Shown here in pieces: positions 53,391 to 61,879 of a stretch of 64,000 nucleotides of DNA. The stretch lies in assembly GCA_022539475.1 (NCBI GenBank), contig VCMS01000090.1, positions 1 through 64,000 on the forward strand, read 5' to 3'. A program made the translations under genes and the position numbers. The notes under the pieces are model-generated. The model was given only the letters and a program-made list of their open reading frames with translations, was not told where the DNA came from and searched no databases. The DNA comes from Gracilaria domingensis (lineage: Eukaryota; Rhodophyta; Florideophyceae; Gracilariales; Gracilariaceae). Position 1 is the stretch's first letter. The number at the start of each line of letters is the position of its first letter.

Positions 53391-55160
53391 ATGTCCGTAA
53401 CAAATGGTGGTGTAGACCGCCGATCGTTCGTTCCTTCTTTTCTACACCGCCTTGGCACACCAGAATCGGCAAGTTTAGATAAGAGGGAAGCGTTGGCGAC
53501 GGGGCCTCAACAGGAGTCGTTGATTCACAGGTTCCGAACATTTCCACTCTCAACTCGCTGCCTCGTCTGCCTCACAACCCCAGCAGTTGACACACGTTCA
53601 CAGCTTTTCTTTCGCGTGCTTCTGTATTACGTCATGTCATCTCTGTCCAGTGAAGAAAACTCTCTGCTATCATATCCTTCCAGCGAAGAAAACTCTCCAC
53701 AAGCCCAAACGCAAATTTCCTTTTTGCCAAACGTCGAACATGAGCTGTCAATACGGTGCGGTTCCGTCATTTCTTTCTCGGATTCCCTGTATTTGCTATG
53801 CTCAGCAGAATGTGCAAAGCCTGGACAGGATTCAAAATGTTGCAGAACCCACACGGAACCACAGCCAGCATATCCCATTGGCTCGGATGCACACGGACTT
53901 CGTGCGTATGCGCGTAGGGTTCTCTCGTATGGAAAACGATTTCTATCGTGTAGGTACCGACTTTCCGCGTATGCATACCGATACCTTCTGCTCCCCAAAC
54001 CCGCCGTAGTTGAGTCGAAGTATGATCGTGCTCTGCTTTATCGAATGAAATTCATAGCGCTTCAAGTTCATGTGATAAGCTTGCTTTACGTCATCTTGAA
54101 CATTCTCTCATATCGTGGTTTCTCATCTTATGTTGGACTTGGGCTCACAACATTATGGGGAGCATTCTTATCATACTTATCCAATGCATGGTTTGTGGAT
54201 AGAGCGGTCATCCGTGGGCGAGATGCAATTCTTTCGTTTCCGGATGGTCTACTTTATGTGCTTAACGAGCAGAGCAGAATTATTTGTCAGGTTCCTTTGT
54301 CCAGTCTGCTTTTCTTCACTTGTACAGAGACTAAAAAGTGCAGGAAAGAGAAATTCCGTATTCAACATTTGTTCACCGGAGCTCCTCGACATGTGCAGCC
54401 GTTCTTCTCTGTGGAAGCCGTGACAATGGGCAATGTGATTCTCTTGGGGGGTTGTACAAACGAGGGGAGGATGCTTCTCCTTGTCAATGAACTAAATGAG
54501 AAATTGGAAATGCTTCGATTACAACAGATTGTTGAACAGCCTCCAACTCGGATGTTCTCAACCCCAAGTTTCCCTCACGAAGCAGCACGATATCGGCTCC
54601 ACAGCACATGGAGTTTACTGAGACCTTTGAATATGGGACTGAGCGGGGAAAATGAGCTGCAGCTATACCATTCACCTCAGGAAATGCAGTGTGACATCCG
54701 TTGGCATTGGCCCTTAACCAAGAAGACAGATTTCCTCAGCTGGAGCTTGATGTGCATTGTGTTTTTCCTGTTGAATATAGCACGTACTACATTTACTTCA
54801 GTCCTCTCATCAATTAATTCTCTTCTACTATGCCTAAACCTGGAAATCAGATTATCGCTATGGAGGACTATTACCATAAGCAACAACCCTGAATGCAATA
54901 TTTTCTCCTCCCTTATCATGTTCTTGTTTTGCCGTAAGAGTCTAGTAAGGTATGATGAAGTGCAGGCTGTCTTCTTACATCGAAGGGAAAGCAGGGATCT
55001 AATCGGCTCAGCTGCAGGAGAAAATGAATGTTATGGAACATTCGCCAGTGGTGGAAGACGGTACGAAGTTGAGCTTCAGCTCAAGTCTCAACGTTCAGTA
55101 CATTTAAGCCATTTGTCAGCTGGTCAGTGTCTACAAATAGCTGAGAAGCTGAAAAGTTAG
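53391..55160 (+). CDS. Predicted multi-pass membrane protein (unknown)
   Basis: 589 codons from ATG 53391; a later in-frame ATG at 53634 (MSSLSSEENSLLSYPSSEEN) is an equally good start, since residues 1-81 look like leader sequence. Hydrophobic segments: about 221-240 (FIALQVHVISLLYVILNIL), 247-268, 449-470 (LSWSLMCIVFFLLNIARTTF) and 471-490, with a shorter one at 503-514. Residues 169-200 are four degenerate 8-residue repeats rich in Arg, Tyr and Ala (24-nt units). Between the TM pairs lies a soluble domain (about 270-430) that could be PH/GRAM-like (AILSFPDGLLYVLNEQSRIICQVPLSSLLFF), but this is a guess. No family is recognised. The gene has moderate GC, unlike its left neighbours. Confidence 0.6.
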   Translation: MSVTNGGVDRRSFVPSFLHRLGTPESASLDKREALATGPQQESLIHRFRTFPLSTRCLVCLTTPAVDTRSQLFFRVLLYYVMSSLSSEENSLLSYPSSEENSPQAQTQISFLPNVEHELSIRCGSVISFSDSLYLLCSAECAKPGQDSKCCRTHTEPQPAYPIGSDAHGLRAYARRVLSYGKRFLSCRYRLSAYAYRYLLLPKPAVVESKYDRALLYRMKFIALQVHVISLLYVILNILSYRGFSSYVGLGLTTLWGAFLSYLSNAWFVDRAVIRGRDAILSFPDGLLYVLNEQSRIICQVPLSSLLFFTCTETKKCRKEKFRIQHLFTGAPRHVQPFFSVEAVTMGNVILLGGCTNEGRMLLLVNELNEKLEMLRLQQIVEQPPTRMFSTPSFPHEAARYRLHSTWSLLRPLNMGLSGENELQLYHSPQEMQCDIRWHWPLTKKTDFLSWSLMCIVFFLLNIARTTFTSVLSSINSLLLCLNLEIRLSLWRTITISNNPECNIFSSLIMFLFCRKSLVRYDEVQAVFLHRRESRDLIGSAAGENECYGTFASGGRRYEVELQLKSQRSVHLSHLSAGQCLQIAEKLKS

Positions 55161-55461
55161 TTTCCATCAATGTTCTCGGACGGTAGTGAGAATGAAATGT
55201 TGATACCCCTGGGTATAGTTGGATAATGTTCAGAAAGTCATAATTTCTATTGTATTGCCGTATAGAGTGTGTCGATTTAGGAACAGCACAAAAGGGTATT
55301 GGTTGGTATTTTTCCTCAAATGCGTCCATCGCTACATACGCTTTTAGTCTCAAATGGGTTACGAAAGAAGAAATTAACCATAAAGGGACAGTGATTCAGG
55401 TCCTGATTCGTTTTGAACGTACCGCGTGTCATTCTCGCACGCACACTTTGTACAATCAAAG
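55161..55461. other. Spacer between host gene and element F
   Basis: No gene is seen. It holds the 3' end of the membrane protein transcript. Confidence 0.4.
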
Positions 55462-56671
55462 TGTCTGAATACGTGAGTGTAGCGAACTACGAGAGTGTCC
55501 GTGAAAAAGTGTGAGAGTTCGATGCCTCTCTTTTACTGAGAGGGCAGAGAATGACTGCTTAAGAGCAGTCGGGTGACGCTGAATTGGGGAACGATTCGCT
55601 ATCCGAATGTTTCCCAATCGGGAACTCCACCCACGAGTGCGACCTACAGTGACCTGCAACTCGTGGGGTCGTAGGTGGCCGTTCTGGCCGGCAACCTACG
55701 CCGATCTACAACTGTACTGAAGCCAGAACTGGCTACAGTGAGTGAGGCAACGTCAACGGTAAGTTTGCGTAGCTGATGGACAGCAAGCGTCTCTTTGCTC
55801 GCAAGGAAGCGTTTTCTTGAACAAGAAAGGACTCCAATAACATAGGAACTGCTGTGTTCTCCTCTCTCGTACGAGAGAGCAGAGCAAACAGTGATATGTA
55901 TTTATGGACTGGCTTTGCATTTTGATCCGATTGGCCATTTTGGATTTGTTTGTTATTGCAAAGCTCCTAATGGCGTGGACACTCGCTAATCAGTTCAAAA
56001 TGCAAAGCCAATTTTAGCGACAATAGAAAAACTTCTGGCACTGACAGTAGTTTTGGTAATCTTTCTAGAATCTAGATTGTTGGTACTCTGACGAAAAGTG
56101 CGCGCTTATATATAGAATGATCCAAATGACTTTAAACGCCCTACAATGTATGTAATGGTAGCTATAAGTTTATTGGATAAGGTTTAAATTAACTAGAGAA
56201 TTTGTTAAGAACTGTAAGCTTACTGCTGCTTTTGGACTTAGTGGTTTTTGGTTTGGTTTTGTAGTAATGTCATCTTCATTAGCTAGTCAAAGGCACGTTG
56301 GACACTTCTACTTGTGTGTTGAGTCTTACCCAGAGGGGAGACGAAGTAAGAAGCAGTTCGCGGACCGCGGAACTGCTTTTATACTAGTTTAAAACCCTCT
56401 AGAAGGGCTCAAAAACGTAAGTGTAACTCTAGAATACGTGCTAGACTACCTTTCGGACTTCCAATAAATAAAAAAAGGCTCTATCTACTTATATCGCACT
56501 TCCTGGAACTTTATCTGGCACTCCACATTTGTTACACGGATACGCCACAGCGGCAGTCAGCGTTCCTCCTGTTACAAATTTTTTCCTTCTAATTCCATTA
56601 TCGTCCTCGATAATCAATGCAATAATATGAATGGGTACGGAACTTTGTTCCCAGTAACCTGTGTTTCACAG
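55462..56671 (-). repeat. Probable 3' LTR region of element F (ends unsure)
   Basis: No gene is present, but several strong inverted repeats are: CTCTC/GAGAG pairs near 55526 and 55862, and AAGCAGTTC/GAACTGCTT (56351-56377). On the minus strand it could start TGTGAAACACAGG (56671) and end CAGACA (55462). The bases next to 56671 are not a good polypurine tract, so the ends are uncertain. Position after the chromodomain of F supports an LTR. Confidence 0.3.
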
Positions 56672-56687
56672 TTATATGATTATCTTT

Positions 56688-58448
56688 CTATTCTGCTTGA
56701 GATGTGAAATTCCGAACTTCGTAAGCAAATGTTTCTTGTTCTGTGACATTGCCAAATTTTTCTACTAAATAATGATATACGTAAATAAGAGAGAAATCAG
56801 ATAATCCTGATTTACAACAGTTGCAGAGCAAAAGTAATATATCAAATTTCGCTGCTGATTCAATGAATGATCCATGAATTTCGTAAAATGATAAACAAAA
56901 TTGAATTAAATTCCAAGCTAGTTCCAATCCTGTAATTTCATTGACTTCTCCATTGGTAATCCATTCTCCAAGAAGCCTATCGGCTATTTCTTCTTCCATG
57001 TAAGTGAATTCCGAGGTCCTGCGGTTGTAGTAAACGATCATCCTTTTGTTGTCTTGTATAAATTTCAGCGATCGTTGCAGCTGCTCTTAAGAAGAAAGGG
57101 TGGCTATCAATCCAAGAATCTTCAGAGACATCTGTTCCTTTATAGTGAACTAGGTACTGTAGTCGGCGCTGTCAGATTCGATGATTAAATATTTTTTCGA
57201 CTTCTAAGTTGGTTTCAAAAAACTCGTATGACTTCATTTCTTCCTCAAGAACATTTTCCATGTTTGCTTGATACGGCTTGATTAAAGAGACGTGGAAAAC
57301 ATTATGCATATCTGACATTTGCGATGTCAGCTTTAATTCATAAAATCTTCCTTCATCTAATTTTTTAGCTATTTCAAATGGTCCAATTAAGTTTGGGGCA
57401 AATTTCTTAATACGTCTAGTTTTCAATTTCAAATTCTTCGTAGATAACATAATTCGATCTCCAGGCGGAAATGTGATATCCCTCTTTTTGTTATCTTATC
57501 TCCGTGCTGCGTTTTGGTTCGCAGCGTCAATTGAATCACAGGCAATATTTATTGCATATTTCATATCGGGTATGAACTTTTCTGTGGCATCGGTCGTAAT
57601 CACTGATTCATTCGATAGAAGAATGTCTGCAATGTTCAATAAGTGTTGCCTGTATTCAACAAAGAAAGTAGTATGTGTTGTTGCTTTATTAATATGATTG
57701 TTATAGGCAAACGCAAGTCCTGGTAGATATTTAACCCAGTCTTTTTGTGAGTAACTTATAAAGCAACTTATCATTTCTTCTAAAGTTCTGAAGGCTCTTT
57801 CCGACTGTCCATCAGTTTGTGGATGGAATGCTGTTGATAAATTGAATTTGATCTTTATGATTTTCATGAGTTCGCTCCAGAAATGTCCTGTGAATCTTGG
57901 GTCTCGATCTGATATTATTTTTCTCGGTATTCGAAGATGTTTATAGATTTACTTATAGAAGGCTTCTGCCGTTACTTTAGCATTAACGTTATTCTTCAAC
58001 GGAATAAAATGTGTTCGTTTTGAAAGCTTATCGACAACAACTAATATACCTGAATATCCTTCAACTGTTATTGGCGACTTAAAGATGAAGTCCATTGATA
58101 TTACTTCCCACTTTCTGGTTGGTGGTGGATATTGTCTCAGTAATCCAAACTGTTTCTGACTTAAACTCTCGGCTTTCTAACATTCATGACATTTTTTTAC
58201 GTAATTTTGAATATCCGTATTCATTTTTGGCCAGTAGTAATATCTCCTTATTAACTGCTTTGTCTTCTGAATTCCTCGGTGAGCTCCTAGTAATGATTGA
58301 TGATTATCATGGATAATTTCATCTCTTACGCTTCCATGCGGTATACAAAGTTTTTCTTCAAAATATAATCGTTTTCCATTTTTTCTATATGGATGCTTTG
58401 GGTTCTCATAAACGTTGTTGAAGAATTCATCCTTTATATAGTCTTCAA
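56688..58448 (-). pseudogene. pol: Chromovirus element F: integrase and chromodomain remnant
   Basis: This AT-rich minus-strand gypsy pol differs from A-E. From the right: the integrase finger (HRGIQKTKQLIRRYYYWPKM, CHEC, about 58330-58180), a broken core with stops near 58180 and 57950, then FHPQTDGQSERAFRTLEEM (57830-57770, with the catalytic Glu) and the integrase C-terminus (IGPFEIAKKLDEGRFYEL, about 57390-57340). After NHRI comes TGA (about 57174) and a chromodomain, YLVHYKGTDVSEDSW (about 57145-57105). An extra 117-codon frame (57041-56688) of unknown type follows. RT and gag are missing, because element E inserted at 58448. The element is dead and older than E. Confidence 0.85.
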
Positions 58449-59264
58449 TGTTGTGCAAAACCCAGCGATGGGGAAAGACACGCAAAGGCGGTTCAGACCC
58501 TCTCTCAAGAGGCGAGCACAGCAGTAGAGCGCTCCCACAGGTACGACACGGCAATGCCGGGTGTAAGACCGGGGTCGACCCTTCCCAAGTAATGGAGGGA
58601 GCGAAGCGGCGAAGAAGAAGCGTCCAGCGGTAGAGAACACACGACACAAGTCGGCAGTAGCGTCACGTGCGTAGCACGCGGTACCCACGAGTGTGGCGAT
58701 GACACGCGAGAGCGGTAATAGCCCACGCGAGTGTGTCGAGCCACGAACGGTATGCACCGGTACACCAAGTAGTGCTACCTGTATAACAGGGACAGAAATA
58801 AAGAAAACACACACAAAGTAAACACGCGAAAGCGGTAGTGGTGTTAATGATGCCGCGAGGCGGATGATGAGCCCTGCACAAGGTGCCGACTCTCCGGGAG
58901 GAGGATATCGGTCACCAAGGGTGAAACATCAGAGCCGAACACTCGGTTAGTCCGTTTACTTCCCCGACAATGGGTGCAGCTCAACCTACTAAGTAGTGTA
59001 GAGTGCCAACCCACTGTCAAGCGGTGTAGCGAAAATATCTAGAATAAACATCTAAAATACCCCAACTAATGGGTGCAAACTTCCCACACGTGTGTGACCC
59101 ACCGGCTAAGCCGTGCGCCTCATAACACTAATTCTAATATTAAGTATACCCAAGAATGGGCTGATCTCACCAGTTACTCATACTGTGTGCCACCACCTCC
59201 CGGCATCGCCGTGCATGTTATGAATCGCATCAGCGAAGGAGTCCCGCAATCGCGTTGCACTACA
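58449..59264 (-). repeat. 3' LTR of element E (816 bp)
   Basis: Minus strand start TGTAGTGC (59264), end TTGCACAACA (58449). It is close to the LTRs of D over most of its length but about 50 bp longer, with the differences mainly near 59010-59264. Confidence 0.9.
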
Positions 59265-59326
59265 TTTCCCCCTCCTTAGGGTGCGAGACGACCACGCGAG
59301 CGGTTTCGCTTTCCTCCTCTGGAGTG

Positions 59327-59334
59327 TATTTAAG
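59327..59334 (+). promoter_or_regulatory. TATA-like box before the antisense gene of E
   Basis: TATTTAAG lies 170 bases before the chosen ATG (59503) and just inside the polypurine tract. It is the best candidate for an independent promoter of the antisense gene; weak by itself. Confidence 0.35.
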
Positions 59335-59502
59335 CACGTCGGCATGACGGTCTCCAATCCAGCCTCCCCGGTCTCTTCTAACGGCGACTCCGGTCCACCT
59401 CTTTCCACGCGTACTGCGGTAGTGTCTCCTCCGATACCTCGGCGTTCGCTTCCTCCTCTCTCGCTTCCAGCGCTTTCTTCTCTTCCTCGCGCCGCTTCCG
59501 CG

Positions 59503-61389
59503 ATGCCTAACCCCAATCAGGGCGACGATCAACCGCCTGGCGGGTCCCAAAACCAATACTTTGGTGGGTTTGCTGGTGTTTCACACCCTTCCTCCTCTGG
59601 AGTGCCTCCTTCACAGCCGGCCTCCGCTGGCGTTCCGTTTCCGCAACCGGTCAATCCGGGATTTCACACGGCTCCTCTTCCCCAGACGGGTGGTCAACTT
59701 CCGCCCCCGGCGTCTGTACCGCAGTGGAACTGGATCGCTCCTGCTGTTCCGGTCCAACCGGTAGTCAACCCGTATGCGGGCGCGTGGGCGTCGTATGACG
59801 AACTCGACAACGTCGACCCTCGCAGCAATCCCACACCGTTCTTACGGGCTCCGTGGTTTCATCCGCAAGGCGTGACCAATCGTTCCCTCGTCGAGGCGTA
59901 TGCCGATGGCAGTGGTCACCTCCCAGGAGGCGTGCACGTCTGGATGACGGTGACGTTCGACTGGCATTACCGGATTACCGTGCCTACCAACGCGCTCGTC
60001 CACCATCGTGGTCAGTCGCACAACTCCGCACGAGCGGCTATGGTCCGCGTAGCGCACATGCGAATGTATCGCACCTACTCTGAGCGCCCGATTCCGGCGA
60101 ACTTCCGTTTCGACGTGGCCTTCTTCCGAACACTCGGCGAAATCCAATATGGAGAGAATCTTGCCCGGCTCGCCGGTGTGGTGGAGCGTTACCAGAACGT
60201 CCCCGTTCACCAGGATCTCCTGTGCTGGACCCGTCCGCTTCTGCGTGCAGAATTTCGATATCTCCCACGCGTACCGCGGTCCAACTACCTTCAAACAATG
60301 ATCCGTCCCGAACGACGTGCCCGCTCCCGATGGGGTTACCTTATCCCGTATCAAAACACGGAGTCAAACCGGATTCGTCCGCGCCACATGCGTGGGAGAT
60401 ATGTTCCTCTCCCCTTTGTGTGGGCGTCCGTGGAGGTCTGCCGTGGCTGTTACGTGGAACTCCCCCCCTGTCTCACGTATGTGGGTAGTAGGCTCGTGAC
60501 AAACCCGTTTACGGGATGGTGGAGCGTTGTCCTCACGGAGTGGGCGGCGCGAACAGCGGTGTATCTCCTCAACGAGGTATATGACCAGTATCGACTGTGG
60601 TTCATTCCCCCGCGCTTGCGGCAACTCATCCGAGCCTTGGATTTCACTATCCCGCTTGGCGGTAATGGAAACTTCTCGGAAGTCATGTGCCTCTTGCGAG
60701 TGATTGATGGAGTCGACTGGAACCAGGTTCCTCGTTCGCAGAGCGCGCGCGACGAAGGCGATCTTGCCATTGACCGGTCTCCGGGTCGCAGGTCCCCACT
60801 GTCGGGTGATTACATCTACTACGACCCCTGGACACGGGTGCCGATTACCAACGCCGAGGCGGAACTTCTTCGGAATGCCGAGCGAGTCATCCCTCCGGGG
60901 CACCCAACGGGTTTCATCATGACTGATGAGTTCTTTCACCCTGTCGGGGATCAAAACATCATGGTTGATGACGCTCCCGATGACGGTGACGACTATGGCG
61001 ATGACAACTTCGCAGCAGCTCCGGTGGAGGGGGCAGTACCTGCTTCAGCAGTGCCAGGTCCCCAAGCGGGTGTCAACGCGATCTTCCCGACTCCGGTGAA
61101 TGTTCCCTCTGCGCCTCTAGCGGCTCCTGGGCCCGTAGTGGCTCCTGTTCCTACGCCTGTGGCGGTTCCGACTCCAGCGGAGAATGTTGCTTCGCCTGCG
61201 ATGGCGGCGTCGGCTACGCCGAACGAAGCCGCGAACGCGGGACTTACCGACGAAGCACGGGCTGCCGTGATAGCTCAATTCCTCAGCGAGGCTGGTATCT
61301 CCGACTCGACATCTGGCGACGTCTCGCAGATGCGCGACGCGCTAATTGCGCAGCTTGCGAACGCTGGAGACCAGCAGGAATCCGAGTAA
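59503..61389 (+). CDS. Antisense cargo gene of element E (unknown, 628 aa)
   Basis: The gene is convergent with pol, between the chromodomain and the 3' LTR. ATG 59503 (MPNPNQGDDQP) is chosen because the homolog in C starts MNPHQGDEQP; an in-frame ATG at 59344 exists but is close to the TATA-like box. Residues 1-110 are Pro/Gly/Gln-rich and disordered. The conserved core (about 112-478) holds FLRAPWFHP, HLPGGVH, LRAEFRYL, WGYLIPYQNTE, YVGSRLVTNP, EWAAR, PPRLRQLIRALD, DRSPGRR, YYDPW and HPTGF. An acidic patch (MVDDAPDDGDDYGDD) and an Ala/Pro/Val-rich tail follow. Many Trp, Tyr and Arg residues suggest a folded nucleic-acid or protein-binding domain, but I recognise no family, and no catalytic or TM motif is visible. 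The uninterrupted frame, compared with the decayed DNA around it, argues that it is used. Confidence 0.8.
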   Translation: MPNPNQGDDQPPGGSQNQYFGGFAGVSHPSSSGVPPSQPASAGVPFPQPVNPGFHTAPLPQTGGQLPPPASVPQWNWIAPAVPVQPVVNPYAGAWASYDELDNVDPRSNPTPFLRAPWFHPQGVTNRSLVEAYADGSGHLPGGVHVWMTVTFDWHYRITVPTNALVHHRGQSHNSARAAMVRVAHMRMYRTYSERPIPANFRFDVAFFRTLGEIQYGENLARLAGVVERYQNVPVHQDLLCWTRPLLRAEFRYLPRVPRSNYLQTMIRPERRARSRWGYLIPYQNTESNRIRPRHMRGRYVPLPFVWASVEVCRGCYVELPPCLTYVGSRLVTNPFTGWWSVVLTEWAARTAVYLLNEVYDQYRLWFIPPRLRQLIRALDFTIPLGGNGNFSEVMCLLRVIDGVDWNQVPRSQSARDEGDLAIDRSPGRRSPLSGDYIYYDPWTRVPITNAEAELLRNAERVIPPGHPTGFIMTDEFFHPVGDQNIMVDDAPDDGDDYGDDNFAAAPVEGAVPASAVPGPQAGVNAIFPTPVNVPSAPLAAPGPVVAPVPTPVAVPTPAENVASPAMAASATPNEAANAGLTDEARAAVIAQFLSEAGISDSTSGDVSQMRDALIAQLANAGDQQESE

Positions 61390-61879
61390 CTCGTGCAGCT
61401 TCTCCTCTAGGGAGTCCTTCCTAGCTGATACCCAATAACTTGGCCGTTGTGTGCTCGACTAGCGAGCCACAACATAGTAACATTGACCAGTAAACTGTGA
61501 ACTTCTCTTGATCTCAAGACTTCTTCCCTTCTTCCAAGGTGTATACTTCTTAACTTCTCCCTTCCGGGGTGATCTTCTCTACGAGTGCTTCTTCCTCTTA
61601 CGCGTTCATCTTCCTCTTACGAGTGCTTCTTCTCTTCTGAGCTTCCTTTTCCTCTTCATAGAGTCTTCTTCCTCTTGCGAGTGCTTCTTAACTTCTCCTC
61701 TTCCTGAGGGCGTTACTATTCGAACTTCAACTGTCCTCTCAATAGAGTGTCTCCTCACCACGCGAGTAGCGGTACAGTACTCCTCTGGAGGTTGTCGCAG
61801 CGTTCCTCGATTGAGTGTTGTGGTTCGTAGAACCGTTCGTGCGCGGTACGCGATAAGCTTCCGTCTCCAGCGACGTGTG
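61390..61879. other. Pyrimidine-rich spacer of element E
   Basis: CTTCTTCCTCTTACGAGTG-type units recur on the plus strand from about 61505 to 61750. It lies between the ends of the convergent pol and antisense genes. The last 140 bases match D closely. Confidence 0.5.
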
